From: Paenibacillus wulumuqiensis | GTDB taxonomy: Bacteria > Bacillota > Bacilli > Paenibacillales > Paenibacillaceae | Assembly: GCF_000971965.1 (NCBI RefSeq) | Contig: NZ_LAQP01000004.1 | Span: forward strand, 496,001-560,000 | DNA length: 64,000 nucleotides | Direction: 5' to 3' | Shown: positions 1 through 8,989 of the stretch, in pieces | Layout of the letters: every line of letters begins with the position of its first letter | Numbering within the stretch: the stretch's first letter is position 1 | Translations under genes and position numbers: made by a program | The notes under the pieces: generated by a model | What the model saw: only the letters and a program-made list of their open reading frames with translations | The model's database searches: none | What the model was told of the DNA's origin: nothing

Positions 1-2
1 TG

Positions 3-572
3 CGCAGCGTGAAGCGCATTATGCAGGAAGGACATGCTCACGCTGTGAAACTGGAAGGCGGAGCAGAAATCGCGGATACCGTAGCAGCTATCACGCGTGC
101 TGGTGTACCGGTGCTGGCTCATATTGGTCTGACACCGCAATCGGTGCATCAGATTGGCGGATACCGTGTACAGGGCAAAGATGAGCAGGATGCCCAGCGT
201 CTGCTGAATGATGCACGGGCGCTGGAAGCCGCAGGTGCATTTGGCGTCGTACTGGAGCTGGTCACCGAAGATACGGCAGCAATGATTACCGGCCAGCTGT
301 CCATCCCGACGATCGGTATTGGAGCAGGCCGCGGTTGTGATGGTCAGGTGCTCGTATTCCATGATGTGGTCAAATACACATCGTCCTACCGCGAGAAGCG
401 TTTTGTCAAAACGTATGCCGATATCGGAGCTACGATCCGCACGGCTCTCGAAGAGTATGTAAATGAAGTCAAAACCCGTGCTTTCCCGGCGGAGCAGCAT
501 GCTTTTAATCCGGATCAGGAAGCACTCGATTCCTTATATGGAGCCAAACGGAAAGGAGAGGAACAGGCGTGA
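3..572 (+). CDS. panB: 3-methyl-2-oxobutanoate hydroxymethyltransferase, 5' end cut by the window
   Basis: PanB makes ketopantoate from 2-oxoisovalerate and methylenetetrahydrofolate, the first committed step of pantothenate synthesis. The visible part is the C-terminal two thirds of the TIM-barrel enzyme: the frame is open to the window edge, reads through a VKLEGG segment, and carries the family motif IGIGAGRGCDGQVLV with the conserved Asp-Gly before the catalytic strand. A GTG at 9 lies inside the conserved barrel and is not the true start, which lies upstream of this window. The stop overlaps the panC start by four bases (GTGA), so panB and panC are translationally coupled. What is seen is ordinary for the family. 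Confidence 0.95.
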   Translation, partial: RSVKRIMQEGHAHAVKLEGGAEIADTVAAITRAGVPVLAHIGLTPQSVHQIGGYRVQGKDEQDAQRLLNDARALEAAGAFGVVLELVTEDTAAMITGQLSIPTIGIGAGRGCDGQVLVFHDVVKYTSSYREKRFVKTYADIGATIRTALEEYVNEVKTRAFPAEQHAFNPDQEALDSLYGAKRKGEEQA

Positions 573-1474
573 AGGTACTACACAGCATCGCAGAGATTCG
601 TCAGGAAGTGAAAAACCTCCGCAAGCAGCGCTCTCAGAATGACCATGAAGCAACCGTCGGTCTGGTGCCTACCATGGGATTCCTGCATGAAGGTCATGCC
701 AGCCTGATGCGCAAAGCCAAACAGACCAGCGATATTGTGGTCATCAGCATTTTCGTCAATCCGATCCAGTTTGGACCGAATGAAGATTTCGAGCGTTATC
801 CACGTGACGAACAGCGCGATCTGGCGCTGGCTGAAGCGGAAGGCGTGGATATCGTCTTCCTGCCGACCGTAGAGGTGATGTATCCATCACCGACCAAGAC
901 GCATGTCACTGTAGCGGAGCTGACCGATACACTGTGCGGGGCATCTCGTCCCGGTCACTTTGACGGCGTATCGACCGTGGTGACCAAGCTGTTCAATATC
1001 GTCAAACCGGACCATGCCTTTTTCGGAGCCAAAGACGCCCAGCAGGTCGCGGTCATTACCCAGATGGTGAATGATCTGAACATGGATATCGAGATTGTTC
1101 CTTGTCCGATTATTCGCGAAGAAGATGGACTGGCACTCAGCTCGCGCAATGTCTACCTTTCCAGGGAAGAACGCGCGCAGGCGCTCGTATTATCCCGTTC
1201 CCTGCGTCTGGCACGTGAGCAGATTGCGGAGAATGATACAATGACAGCCGGTCAGGTACGCGAACTGCTGCGCCGCGAGATTGGCACTTCTCCGATAGCG
1301 GTAATCGATTATGCGGAGATTCTGTCTTTCCCGCAGCTGGAAGTGCTGGCTGACAATATGGTACTGCATGAACTGAACCAGGAAGTGATCATGGCGCTGG
1401 CTGTTAAATTTGGCCCAACCCGTCTGATTGACAACGTAATCATGGAAACGAAAGGTGTGTCCCTTCATGTATAG
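569..1474 (+). CDS. panC: pantothenate synthetase
   Basis: PanC condenses pantoate and beta-alanine using ATP to give pantothenate. The 301-residue protein shows the nucleotidyltransferase signature [10 protein letters not shown] (residues 34-43, containing the HxGH motif), the FFGAKDAQQ segment (151-159) and the SSRN loop (191-194) that binds ATP in place of KMSKS. The start is GTG, overlapping the panB stop, with AAAGGAGAG about ten bases upstream. Its end overlaps the panD start by eight bases. The length is usual for bacterial PanC. It sits in the classical panBCD operon, supplying coenzyme A precursor. Confidence 0.97.
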   Translation: MKVLHSIAEIRQEVKNLRKQRSQNDHEATVGLVPTMGFLHEGHASLMRKAKQTSDIVVISIFVNPIQFGPNEDFERYPRDEQRDLALAEAEGVDIVFLPTVEVMYPSPTKTHVTVAELTDTLCGASRPGHFDGVSTVVTKLFNIVKPDHAFFGAKDAQQVAVITQMVNDLNMDIEIVPCPIIREEDGLALSSRNVYLSREERAQALVLSRSLRLAREQIAENDTMTAGQVRELLRREIGTSPIAVIDYAEILSFPQLEVLADNMVLHELNQEVIMALAVKFGPTRLIDNVIMETKGVSLHV

Positions 1475-1850
1475 AACAATGATGAAATCCAAAATCCACC
1501 GTGCCACAGTTACAGAGGCCAATCTGAACTATGTCGGCAGCATTACGATCGACGAAGATCTGATGGAAGCGGCGGATCTGCTTGAAAATGAAAAAGTACA
1601 GATCGTCAACAACAACAATGGTGCCCGTCTGGAAACATACGTCATTACCGGCCCGCGCGGCAGCGGCGTTGTCTGCCTGAATGGTGCAGCCGCACGTCTC
1701 GTACAGCCTGGCGATACCGTAATCATTATTTCGTATGCGATGATGAGCAGTGAAGAGCTGCAGACACATCGCCCAACCGTTGTCTTTGTGGATGAACAAA
1801 ACAAGCCGGTCATGGAAGCGCACAAGGAAGTTCACGCAACCATTATGTAA
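1467..1850 (+). CDS. panD: aspartate 1-decarboxylase proenzyme
   Basis: PanD decarboxylates aspartate to beta-alanine, the second substrate of PanC. The 127-residue product begins [14 protein letters not shown], the normal start of Bacillus-type PanD; an in-frame ATG twelve bases upstream (1455) is less likely because the ribosome site AAAGGTG (1451-1457) is correctly spaced only for 1467. The self-cleavage site YVGSIT is present, so the chain should split between Gly24 and Ser25 to make the pyruvoyl cofactor. The gene overlaps the end of panC by eight bases and is followed by an intrinsic terminator at 1965-1994, closing the panBCD operon. Confidence 0.97.
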   Translation: MYRTMMKSKIHRATVTEANLNYVGSITIDEDLMEAADLLENEKVQIVNNNNGARLETYVITGPRGSGVVCLNGAAARLVQPGDTVIIISYAMMSSEELQTHRPTVVFVDEQNKPVMEAHKEVHATIM

Positions 1851-1964
1851 TGGGAAAGATACAAAACGGCTCATGAGCTGAGCCTGCAGCTGGCCCAAAG
1901 GTCTTTTACTGCGAGGCAGCGGAGCGATGTCAGCGATGAGCATATGTTCCAAAATGAACAACAG

Positions 1965-1994
1965 CCTGCCGGTAGGATTGCCGGCAGGTTTTTT
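1965..1994 (+). terminator. intrinsic terminator of panBCD
   Basis: Perfect 8-bp stem CCTGCCGG / CCGGCAGG around an 8-base loop, followed by six T. It lies 115 bases after the panD stop. Confidence 0.9.
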
Positions 1995-2125
1995 CACCCA
2001 CTCTGGATTTCCGGAAAAGAAACCGGAACCATGATAATTACCGGTGGAAGCCGGTGAAATGGATAATATGCGTAGGCGAACCCGGCGAAATCATGTATAA
2101 TAAAAGAAACATAACGCCTAAGCAA

Positions 2126-2170
2126 GGTGATACCGCGTGCCTGTCAAACACGTCATGTATCACCTTTTTT
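2126..2170 (+). terminator. terminator-like hairpin with a T-box-like sequence, upstream of dinG
   Basis: Stem GGTGATAC (2126-2133) pairs perfectly with GTATCACC (2157-2164), with an inner GCGTG/CACGT helix, followed by six T. The 5' arm lies in AAGGTGATACCGCG, which resembles the T-box motif AAGGTGGTACCGCG. Only about 130 bases separate it from the previous terminator, so there is no room for a normal T-box stem I. It may be a leader terminator for dinG or a relic. The rest of the 1995-2354 gap holds no convincing gene. Confidence 0.6.
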
Positions 2171-2354
2171 ATGTATATAAAGGATAACCCGGGCGGCCGG
2201 GAGAGAGATTGCCGTGCAGCCGTACAGGCTGTATGCAGGATGCGGCAGTTCCCGTCACCTCGCCACGTTTTCAAAACCGCCTCGTTCTGGTATGCTGATA
2301 GGTGAACATTTTGACATCAGGTGTGACGACTGCAAGGAAAGGATTTAGACATCC

Positions 2355-5249
2355 ATGAAATTTGCCGTACTGGATTTTGAGACAACAGGAACCCAGTCCT
2401 CGGATGATATCATTCAGGTGGGTCTTGCTGTTATAGATCATGATTTAACCATTACACAGGTATACAGCTCCATGGTCAAACCCGGAGGCAAGATTCCTCC
2501 GTTTATTACCGGACTCACCGGTATTCGCAATGAAGATGTGGCAGATGCTCCCGAACTGGATGACGTCATGCTGGAGATGATACCGCTGCTGGAAGATGCC
2601 GTACTGGTCGGGCATAATGTAGCCTTTGACCTGGGATTTCTGCAGCGTGCGCTGGACCGTACCGGTTATTTGCCATTTACCGGCAGAGTGCTGGATACGA
2701 TGGATTTCCTGCGTATTTTTTTCCCGAATCTGCCGAGCTATCAGCTCAGCATGGTCAGCAGTTCATTGGGGTTCGAGCATGATCGTCCCCATCAGGCAGA
2801 CAGCGATGCATTGGCGACAGCTTATGTGTTCCTCAAATGCATCGAAGAGCTGGATGGTCTGCCGCTAATTACCGTGCAGCGTCTATCCGAGCTGTTTGAT
2901 AACCAGGACAGTGATCTGGGCTGGTATTTTGACGGTGTGCGTATGCAGCGTGAAGCGCAGCCTTCCCAGGATCTCGATGAGCATCGCTTTTATCGTCAGC
3001 TGGCCCTCAAGGTAGGCGACTGGATGGATATCCCGTCCGCCGAGGAAGCGCGCGAAGGCATGCCGCTTGCGGATGTCTCCTTTGATGAGTTCCTAGAGCA
3101 GGTCAAGGACAATCTGCGCAAGCTGCTGCCCGATTATGAAGAACGTGAGCCGCAGAATCATATGTTTGATGAAGTGGTGCGTGCGCTTACGGATGAGAAG
3201 CATTTACTGATCGAGGCAGGAACGGGAACCGGCAAATCGCTCGGTTATCTACTGCCTTCCATTTACCATAGCGTCAAAAACAGCGAGAGAGTCATGGTCA
3301 GCACGCATACGATTAATTTGCAGGAACAGCTGCGCGAACGGGATGTTCCGCTGCTCACTCAGGTCATTCCGTTTGCTTTTCGTGCTGCTGTATTCAAGGG
3401 ACGACAGCATTATTTGTGTCTGCGCAAATTTGAGCATAAAATAAATACAAAGGAATTCCAGAGTCCCAAGGAAGATGTGCTGATCGCAGCACAGATGATC
3501 GTCTGGCTGACAGCAACCGAGACCGGGGACGATGAAGAGCTCAATATGGGGAACCGAGGCGGCGATTTCTGGGAAACGGTCGCCAGCGACACGGATTCCT
3601 GTCTTGGACGCGCCTGTCCATGGTTCCGGCAGTGCTTTTATCACCGGGCCAAGCATGAAGCCGGTGCAGCCGATGTGGTCATTACCAATCATTCCAAGCT
3701 GTTTACCGATATCAAGGCTGGCCACCAGCTGCTGCCTGCCTATGAACATCTGGTTATCGATGAAGCCCATCATCTGGAAGATGTGGCCGGCAAGCATCTG
3801 GGCATGCACATGAAATATTTCACATTGGTTCATCCGATGCTTCGTCTGTTCAAGGACAGCAAGACCGGCCAGCTGGCGATTCTGCGTCAGCAGCTGGGCT
3901 CTTCGGGCAGTGAACGCGGTATGGAATGGGCAATTGCAATCGATAATCTGTATCCAGAATTGACGGATGTCAAGGAAGACTGGGATAAGCTGAGTGAGCT
4001 GCTGTTCGCCCTGCTGCCGCAGCGCAGTGATGCGGCTCCCGGTGAAGCGGCACAGTTCACGCTTCGCCTGCTTCCGCAAAAGAAACCGGACGAATGGGCC
4101 GAAATTACCGAGCTGGAGAACCGGATTCATATCGGTCTCAGCCAGATTATCCGCAAGGGTGAGCAGGTGATGAGCAAGATCAAGGAATCGGACGAGGTTC
4201 TGGATAGTGATGGACTGGTAACGGATGTGTCCGGACTGTTCAAGGATCTGACCGGCGTACGCGATGATCTTCGCCATTTTATCAAGCTGGACAGCGACGA
4301 TACGGTATACTGGTACGAAGCCAATGGTAACTACCGCAGCAAGTCGCTGCAGATGTATGCCGTTCCGGTCGACGTGAGCCAGCAGCTCAAGGAGCATTTC
4401 TTTGACAAAAAGAAAAGTATTGTGCTGACATCGGCAACGCTGTCGATCGACAAGAACTTCCAGTATATGATCGAGCAGCTGGGACTGAAAGATGCCGAGC
4501 AGGAAGGCAAGCTGAACACCGTCATGCTGGAATCGCCGTTCAACTATAGAGAGCAGTCGCTCGTATTGATCCCGAGGGATTTCCCGAGCGTCAAAGGCAG
4601 CGTGGGCGATGAGCACTTTGTCAGCATGCTGGCCCGATCACTTGCGGATGCCGCCGAGGCTACGCGTGGACGCATGCTCGTCTTATTTACTTCTTACCGG
4701 ATGCTCAAGCAGGTGTATGAGCCTCTGAAGGAGAAATTATCACAGAGTGATATTGCCGTCTTCGGACAGGGAGTGGATGGAGGCAGCCGCACCAAGCTGA
4801 CCCGCCGCTTCCAGGAGCATCCGGCCTGCGTACTGCTGGGGACGAGCAGCTTCTGGGAAGGTGTCGATATTCCCGGAGAGGCACTGACCTGTCTGGCAAT
4901 TGTGCGACTGCCTTTCCAGCCGCCAAACCATCCGCTGGTAGAAGCCAAAAGCGAACGGCTCAAAAAAGAAAAGAAAAATCCATTTATGAAATTATCTGTA
5001 CCACAGGCAGTTATCCGGTTCAAACAGGGCTTTGGCAGACTGGTCCGGACAGCGAATGACCGCGGTATTGTGCTGATTTATGATACCCGGGTCATCGAGT
5101 CGTATTACGGCAAGCATTTCCTCTACTCGCTGCCCGGTCCGAAAATGGAACATATGCCTACCGAGCAAATGGTTCCTCGTATTGCACAGTGGCTGAGCCA
5201 TCGTGAGAACGAAAAGGATGCTGCACATCAAGAGGGGGAGCAAGCATGA
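2355..5249 (+). CDS. dinG: DinG-family protein: DEDD 3'-5' exonuclease fused to an XPD-like helicase domain
   Basis: The 964-residue protein starts with an exonuclease domain of the DnaQ type: DFETTG (7-12), VGHNVAFDLGF (85-95) and a HQADSDA motif near 146-152. The rest is a superfamily 2 helicase: Walker A GTGTGKS (289-295), DEAH box (469-472) and C-terminal helicase motifs including GTSSFWEGVD and a QGFGRLVR segment. Four cysteines between Walker A and DEAH (355, 416, 421, 427) have the spacing of the iron-sulfur ligands of E. coli DinG, so a cluster is likely. Known relatives act on DNA ends or structures; some Gram-positive DinG proteins work mainly as nucleases. The stop overlaps the rex start (ATGA), so the two are translationally coupled. 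Confidence 0.93.
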   Translation: MKFAVLDFETTGTQSSDDIIQVGLAVIDHDLTITQVYSSMVKPGGKIPPFITGLTGIRNEDVADAPELDDVMLEMIPLLEDAVLVGHNVAFDLGFLQRALDRTGYLPFTGRVLDTMDFLRIFFPNLPSYQLSMVSSSLGFEHDRPHQADSDALATAYVFLKCIEELDGLPLITVQRLSELFDNQDSDLGWYFDGVRMQREAQPSQDLDEHRFYRQLALKVGDWMDIPSAEEAREGMPLADVSFDEFLEQVKDNLRKLLPDYEEREPQNHMFDEVVRALTDEKHLLIEAGTGTGKSLGYLLPSIYHSVKNSERVMVSTHTINLQEQLRERDVPLLTQVIPFAFRAAVFKGRQHYLCLRKFEHKINTKEFQSPKEDVLIAAQMIVWLTATETGDDEELNMGNRGGDFWETVASDTDSCLGRACPWFRQCFYHRAKHEAGAADVVITNHSKLFTDIKAGHQLLPAYEHLVIDEAHHLEDVAGKHLGMHMKYFTLVHPMLRLFKDSKTGQLAILRQQLGSSGSERGMEWAIAIDNLYPELTDVKEDWDKLSELLFALLPQRSDAAPGEAAQFTLRLLPQKKPDEWAEITELENRIHIGLSQIIRKGEQVMSKIKESDEVLDSDGLVTDVSGLFKDLTGVRDDLRHFIKLDSDDTVYWYEANGNYRSKSLQMYAVPVDVSQQLKEHFFDKKKSIVLTSATLSIDKNFQYMIEQLGLKDAEQEGKLNTVMLESPFNYREQSLVLIPRDFPSVKGSVGDEHFVSMLARSLADAAEATRGRMLVLFTSYRMLKQVYEPLKEKLSQSDIAVFGQGVDGGSRTKLTRRFQEHPACVLLGTSSFWEGVDIPGEALTCLAIVRLPFQPPNHPLVEAKSERLKKEKKNPFMKLSVPQAVIRFKQGFGRLVRTANDRGIVLIYDTRVIESYYGKHFLYSLPGPKMEHMPTEQMVPRIAQWLSHRENEKDAAHQEGEQA

Positions 5250-5905
5250 AATCCGACAAAATATCAGAAGCGGTCGTGCGAAGATTACCTGTCTACCTGA
5301 GATATCTGAATGAGCTTCATACCCGCGAGGTACCGACCGTATCCTCGCAGGAACTGGGGCAAAAGCTGGACCTGAATCCGGCCCAGATCCGCAAGGATCT
5401 CGCCTACTTCGGTGACTTTGGTCGCAAGGGAATCGGGTATGACGTATCCTATCTGATCGAGAAGATCCGTCATATTCTCAAACTGGATCAGCAAATCAAT
5501 GTAGCGCTGATCGGAGCGGGTAATCTGGGACACGCGCTTTCCAACTATAATGCCTATCTGCAGGAGACGATGAAGATCGTAGCGATCTTTGATTCGTATA
5601 CGCCCAAGGTAGGCACACAGATCAACACACTGACCGTACAGCCGATCGATGAGCTGTCCGATACCGTTCAGGCCAAGCATATCCGGGTCGGCATCATTAC
5701 CGTTCCCAATACCGAAGCCCAGCGTGTTGCCGATCAGCTGATCGAAGCAGGCATCGAGGCCATTTTGAACTTTGCACCGATTATTCTGAAGACACCACCG
5801 CATGTACGTGTGCATACGGCAGATTTTACTACCGATCTGCTCAGTCTGGCCTACTACCTTGAAGACGGAAAGGAATTAGAGACGAATGAACAATTCACCG
5901 AGTAA
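5246..5905 (+). CDS. rex: redox-sensing transcriptional repressor Rex
   Basis: Rex senses the NADH/NAD+ ratio and represses fermentation and respiration genes when NADH is low. The 219-residue protein has an N-terminal winged helix (about residues 1-80, with SSQELGQKLDLNPAQIRKDL) and a Rossmann domain with GAGNLG at 90-95. The start overlaps the dinG stop by four bases and has an AGAGGGGG ribosome site. Its own 3' end overlaps the mtaD start by 20 bases. Nearby hbd and ackA are plausible members of a Rex regulon, but I found no good Rex box (TTGTGAA-N4-TTCACAA) in this window. Confidence 0.95.
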   Translation: MKSDKISEAVVRRLPVYLRYLNELHTREVPTVSSQELGQKLDLNPAQIRKDLAYFGDFGRKGIGYDVSYLIEKIRHILKLDQQINVALIGAGNLGHALSNYNAYLQETMKIVAIFDSYTPKVGTQINTLTVQPIDELSDTVQAKHIRVGIITVPNTEAQRVADQLIEAGIEAILNFAPIILKTPPHVRVHTADFTTDLLSLAYYLEDGKELETNEQFTE

Positions 5906-7193
5906 ATGGATGATCAAAAACGGGATATTTGCAGCTTCCCATGGAGAAAAAGCAGTACTCTACGGCCATATGGTCATCGAGAATGATATCATTACCTATC
6001 TGGGCGAGGAGGAGCCTGCCGACCAGGAAGGAATGACCATCGTAGATGGCAGGCACCAGTTCTTCATTCCGGGTCTGGTTAACAGCCATGGTCATGCGGC
6101 CATGTCCCTGCTCCGCGGATATGGCGACGATCTGGCTCTTCAAGTGTGGCTGCAGGAGAAAATGTGGCCGATGGAAGCCAAATTTACGAGCGATGATGTC
6201 TATACCGGTACAGCACTCTCCGTACTGGAAATGCTCAAAGGCGGTACAACTACTTTCCTCGATATGTATGACCGTTCCGAACGTGTGGCCGAAGTGGTCG
6301 AACAGTCGGGAATGCGCGCGGTACTGATGCGTGGTGTAATCGGTCTGTGCTCCGAAGAAGAACAAAACGAGAAGCTGAATCAGGCGGTACAGTTCGTACG
6401 CGACTGGCACGGCCAAGCCAACGGACGCATCACGACAATGATGTCTCCACATGCGCCGTATACATGCCCGCCGGCATTTATTGAGAAATTCGTGCAGGCT
6501 GCACATGATCTCGATGTGCCGCTGCATACACATATGTCCGAGACGATCGCCGAAGTGGAGCAGAACGTACGCGACTACGGTCTGCGTCCGGTAGCCCATC
6601 TGGAGAAACTCGGTGTATTTACCCGTCCGACGCTGCTGGCACATGCCGTGCATCTGACGGATGAAGAAATTCAGACACTGGCTGCCCACAAAGCAACCAT
6701 TTCACATAATCCGGGCAGCAACCTGAAGCTGGCGAGCGGGGTAGCCCGTGTGCCTGATCTGCTGCGTGCAGGTGTAGTCGTATCTCTCGGTACCGATGGA
6801 CCAGCCAGCAACAACAACCTGGATATGTTCGAAGAAATGCGTCTGGCCGCTCTTATTCACAAAGGCGTATCCGGTGATCCTACAGCAGTACCGGCGCTGG
6901 AAGCTCTGCGCATGGGTACCGAATATGGTGCCAAATCCGTATTCCTCGATAATACAGGCGTGTTTGCGGTAGGCATGAAAGCGGACATTACCTCCCTGAA
7001 TATCGATCAGCCGCATTTCCTGCCGTTTACGGACTTTATCTCTCATACGGTATATTCCGCGAGCGCCAAGGACGTACTGCATGTCTGGGTAGATGGCAAG
7101 CAGCTGATCAAGGATGGCGTATCGCTGACGCTGGATGAAGAGAAAATCCGCCGCGAAGCACAGCTTGCTTTTGAAGGTTTGCTTACACGCTAA
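5886..7193 (+). CDS. mtaD: 5-methylthioadenosine/S-adenosylhomocysteine deaminase (amidohydrolase)
   Basis: A 435-residue metal-dependent deaminase of the MtaD/TrzA group, expected to convert methylthioadenosine or SAH to the inosine form. Metal ligands fall in SHGH (H68, H70), the SPHAPYTCPP segment, LHTHMSE, LLAHAVHL and SLGTDGPASNNN, all typical of MtaD. The start chosen is the ATG inside the rex 3' end, with GGAAAGGAA upstream; an internal ATG at 5910 is possible but has no better ribosome site. Other methionine-salvage genes (mtnWXB, mtnE, mtnU) lie 10-20 kb downstream, which fits a role in clearing methylthioadenosine. Deamination of guanine-like compounds by a related family member cannot be excluded. 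Confidence 0.88.
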   Translation: MNNSPSKWMIKNGIFAASHGEKAVLYGHMVIENDIITYLGEEEPADQEGMTIVDGRHQFFIPGLVNSHGHAAMSLLRGYGDDLALQVWLQEKMWPMEAKFTSDDVYTGTALSVLEMLKGGTTTFLDMYDRSERVAEVVEQSGMRAVLMRGVIGLCSEEEQNEKLNQAVQFVRDWHGQANGRITTMMSPHAPYTCPPAFIEKFVQAAHDLDVPLHTHMSETIAEVEQNVRDYGLRPVAHLEKLGVFTRPTLLAHAVHLTDEEIQTLAAHKATISHNPGSNLKLASGVARVPDLLRAGVVVSLGTDGPASNNNLDMFEEMRLAALIHKGVSGDPTAVPALEALRMGTEYGAKSVFLDNTGVFAVGMKADITSLNIDQPHFLPFTDFISHTVYSASAKDVLHVWVDGKQLIKDGVSLTLDEEKIRREAQLAFEGLLTR

Positions 7194-7223
7194 CCGGAAG
7201 TTGAACAGAAAGGATGGCGTGTC

Positions 7224-7760
7224 TTGCGAAATTTGGGAAGTGGCAAGTGGATAGCGATTATTATTACGGTAGTAGGTCTGATTGTACTGTGCGTGAACCA
7301 GTTCTATGTGCATGTTATGGCCAAGCCATGGAGTCATGAAAAGGAAGCGCTGGAGATTGCCCAGAAGCAGGCGAATCTGACTTCACTGACACGGACATAT
7401 CAGTCGGTCTGGAATGAGAAATCGATCTACTGGGTCGTGCAGGGACAGAACGATCAGCAGCAGGAAGTCATGGTCTGGGTGAAGTTTAACAAAGATGGCA
7501 CTCCGGTACAGGGAGCCAATGCTGTACATGTAGAGAAAATAGCCGGAACGATGAAAGTGCAGCAGGCCGAGCAGCTGGTGCAAAGCGATCTGCCGGGCGC
7601 TGAAGTCGTTCGTGCCATACCGGGTTCATACAACGGCAAATATGCCTGGCAGGTTTTTGCCAAATCCGGTGATCATTATTATTATATATTCTACAATTTC
7701 CGTGACGGCACCAAGCTGGGTGGACCGATGGAACTGCCAAATACCCTGACCGGTACTTAG
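7224..7760 (+). CDS. tseB: TseB/YpmB-like membrane-anchored protein (DUF5590, PepSY-like)
   Basis: The protein starts at TTG, preceded by AGAAAGGATGG at a normal distance. It has 178 residues: one N-terminal membrane helix (about residues 8-28), then an extracytoplasmic region with the KEALEIAQKQA helix and paired beta repeats like the TseB/YpmB family. In Bacillus subtilis YpmB (TseB) sits just after dinG and acts in cell-wall elongation with PBP2A. The position here, two genes after dinG, supports orthology. It is closed by a terminator at 7841-7887. Identity rests on length, topology and context rather than a catalytic motif. Confidence 0.75.
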   Translation: MRNLGSGKWIAIIITVVGLIVLCVNQFYVHVMAKPWSHEKEALEIAQKQANLTSLTRTYQSVWNEKSIYWVVQGQNDQQQEVMVWVKFNKDGTPVQGANAVHVEKIAGTMKVQQAEQLVQSDLPGAEVVRAIPGSYNGKYAWQVFAKSGDHYYYIFYNFRDGTKLGGPMELPNTLTGT

Positions 7761-7840
7761 AATAGTGGACGAAGAGCAGGGGACGGATCATGAATGATCC
7801 AGCCTGGGCGTACAAGAGCTAATTGTATGTGTAATTATAG

Positions 7841-7887
7841 AAAAAGCGACCGCAGGGAGTACCCACTCCTGTACGGTCGCTTTTTTT
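7841..7887 (+). terminator. intrinsic terminator after tseB
   Basis: AGCGACCG / CGGTCGCT outer stem with an inner CAGGGAGT/ACTCCTG helix, followed by seven T. It closes the dinG-rex-mtaD-tseB unit. Confidence 0.9.
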
Positions 7888-8195
7888 ATGGATTTTATGA
7901 ATTACTTTTCATGCCTTATAGCTTGAACTGGTACACCGTTTCCTGCAGCTTTGGCTATATTCTGCTGCGTAGCGGTATGGGTAGTGCTTTCTTCGGGGAA
8001 AGCTTGGGTAAACTTGCAGCAGGTGATCGAAAAGCGGTAGTATAGTAATAAGCTTTTTTAATTAATGATTAGATCAAATTATATCTGGAAAGAGAACGTA
8101 TTTATTTCCAGGCGCAGACTAACAATACCATTAGATAATGTTCTAAGTTACCGTTATAACAACGATTTCTGTTCATATATTCGACAAAATAACAA

Positions 8196-8247
8196 AAAAT
8201 CCGAAAAGGTTCGTTTGCATTGAAGCATACGTACAATTTCGGATTTT
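8196..8247. repeat. perfect 11-bp inverted repeat upstream of the membrane protease pair
   Basis: AAAATCCGAAA (8196-8206) and TTTCGGATTTT (8237-8247) are perfect reverse complements; the spacer contains a further near-match (CGTTTGC / GCATACG). The hairpin could terminate transcription in either direction or form part of the 5' leader of the genes at 8462. The rest of 7888-8461 is AT-rich and shows no supported gene. Confidence 0.6.
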
Positions 8248-8461
8248 ACAATATCATTTATTATGTAAAAAAAGTTCATAGAGTTGCCTTAAAATGGAGA
8301 AAATGGGTATGATATACTTCAATTATCTACAATTTGTGTAAATTATTTTTGGGAATTGCAAAAAAACCTGTCGTTTTTGGGTTACCGAAAGGCCATTGTC
8401 TGCCGAAATAAAGTTATATGAAAAATAACTGCACCATGTATATACACAGAGGAGGACATGC

Positions 8462-8989
8462 ATGAAACTTCGGGCGCTGCCTGTTATGATTACCGTGGTC
8501 GTTTCAATTGCCGTACTGTTTGGGGGTTGGTTTACGTATCGTCAGCTCACCCTTCATAACCCGCTTATGAAAATTGTCCAGTCTTATCCAGGTGTGAACT
8601 CCGCTCAGGTTACTATTAACCAGAAAGAAGTTGCTTTGAAACTCGATTTAAAACCGGAAGCGGATTTGGGAGCTCTCGTTCAGCAAATCCACAAACAAAG
8701 CACTGATATTCTGGGCACACGCACTCTTAAATTAGAAGTGGTTGACCATTCGGATGACAAGCTGAATCAGATCTGGGAGAATGCGATGTTTCCTGTATCC
8801 CAGGCAATGGCTAACCGTGAATATACTGAAATACCAAAGACTCTTGAAGAAATCGCCAAGCTGAACAATGGTGTTCAAGCTAAGGCAGAAATGGATGACC
8901 TCAATGTCTATGTATCACTCAGCAACGGCAAAGCCAGCAAATTTCTTATTCTGCCGCGCAGCACTCAAGCTACAGGAGGAAATGCCTAA
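8462..8989 (+). CDS. small membrane-anchored protein, partner of the FtsH-like protease
   Basis: I do not recognise this 175-residue protein. It has one N-terminal membrane helix (about residues 7-26), a charged soluble region with several LKL-type beta strands (about 45-90), then a mostly helical part. The N-terminus predicts an anchored protein with the bulk outside or at the membrane face. Its stop overlaps the start of the downstream protease gene by one base (TAATG), so the two are translationally coupled. Its ribosome site is GAGGAGG just before the ATG. A role as adaptor or substrate-recruiting subunit of the protease is inferred from the coupling only. Confidence 0.8.
   Translation: MKLRALPVMITVVVSIAVLFGGWFTYRQLTLHNPLMKIVQSYPGVNSAQVTINQKEVALKLDLKPEADLGALVQQIHKQSTDILGTRTLKLEVVDHSDDKLNQIWENAMFPVSQAMANREYTEIPKTLEEIAKLNNGVQAKAEMDDLNVYVSLSNGKASKFLILPRSTQATGGNA

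Noticed and set aside
2054-2305. Reading frame of 83 residues before dinG
   Set aside because: It crosses the terminator-like hairpin and has no proper start signals.
3249-4616. Long minus-strand frame opposite dinG
   Set aside because: A shadow of dinG codon use; no motif or ribosome site. The same holds for similar frames opposite ackA, asnS, leuC and dynA.
7794-8045. Plus-strand reading frame of 83 residues after tseB
   Set aside because: It runs through the terminator hairpin and has no ribosome site.
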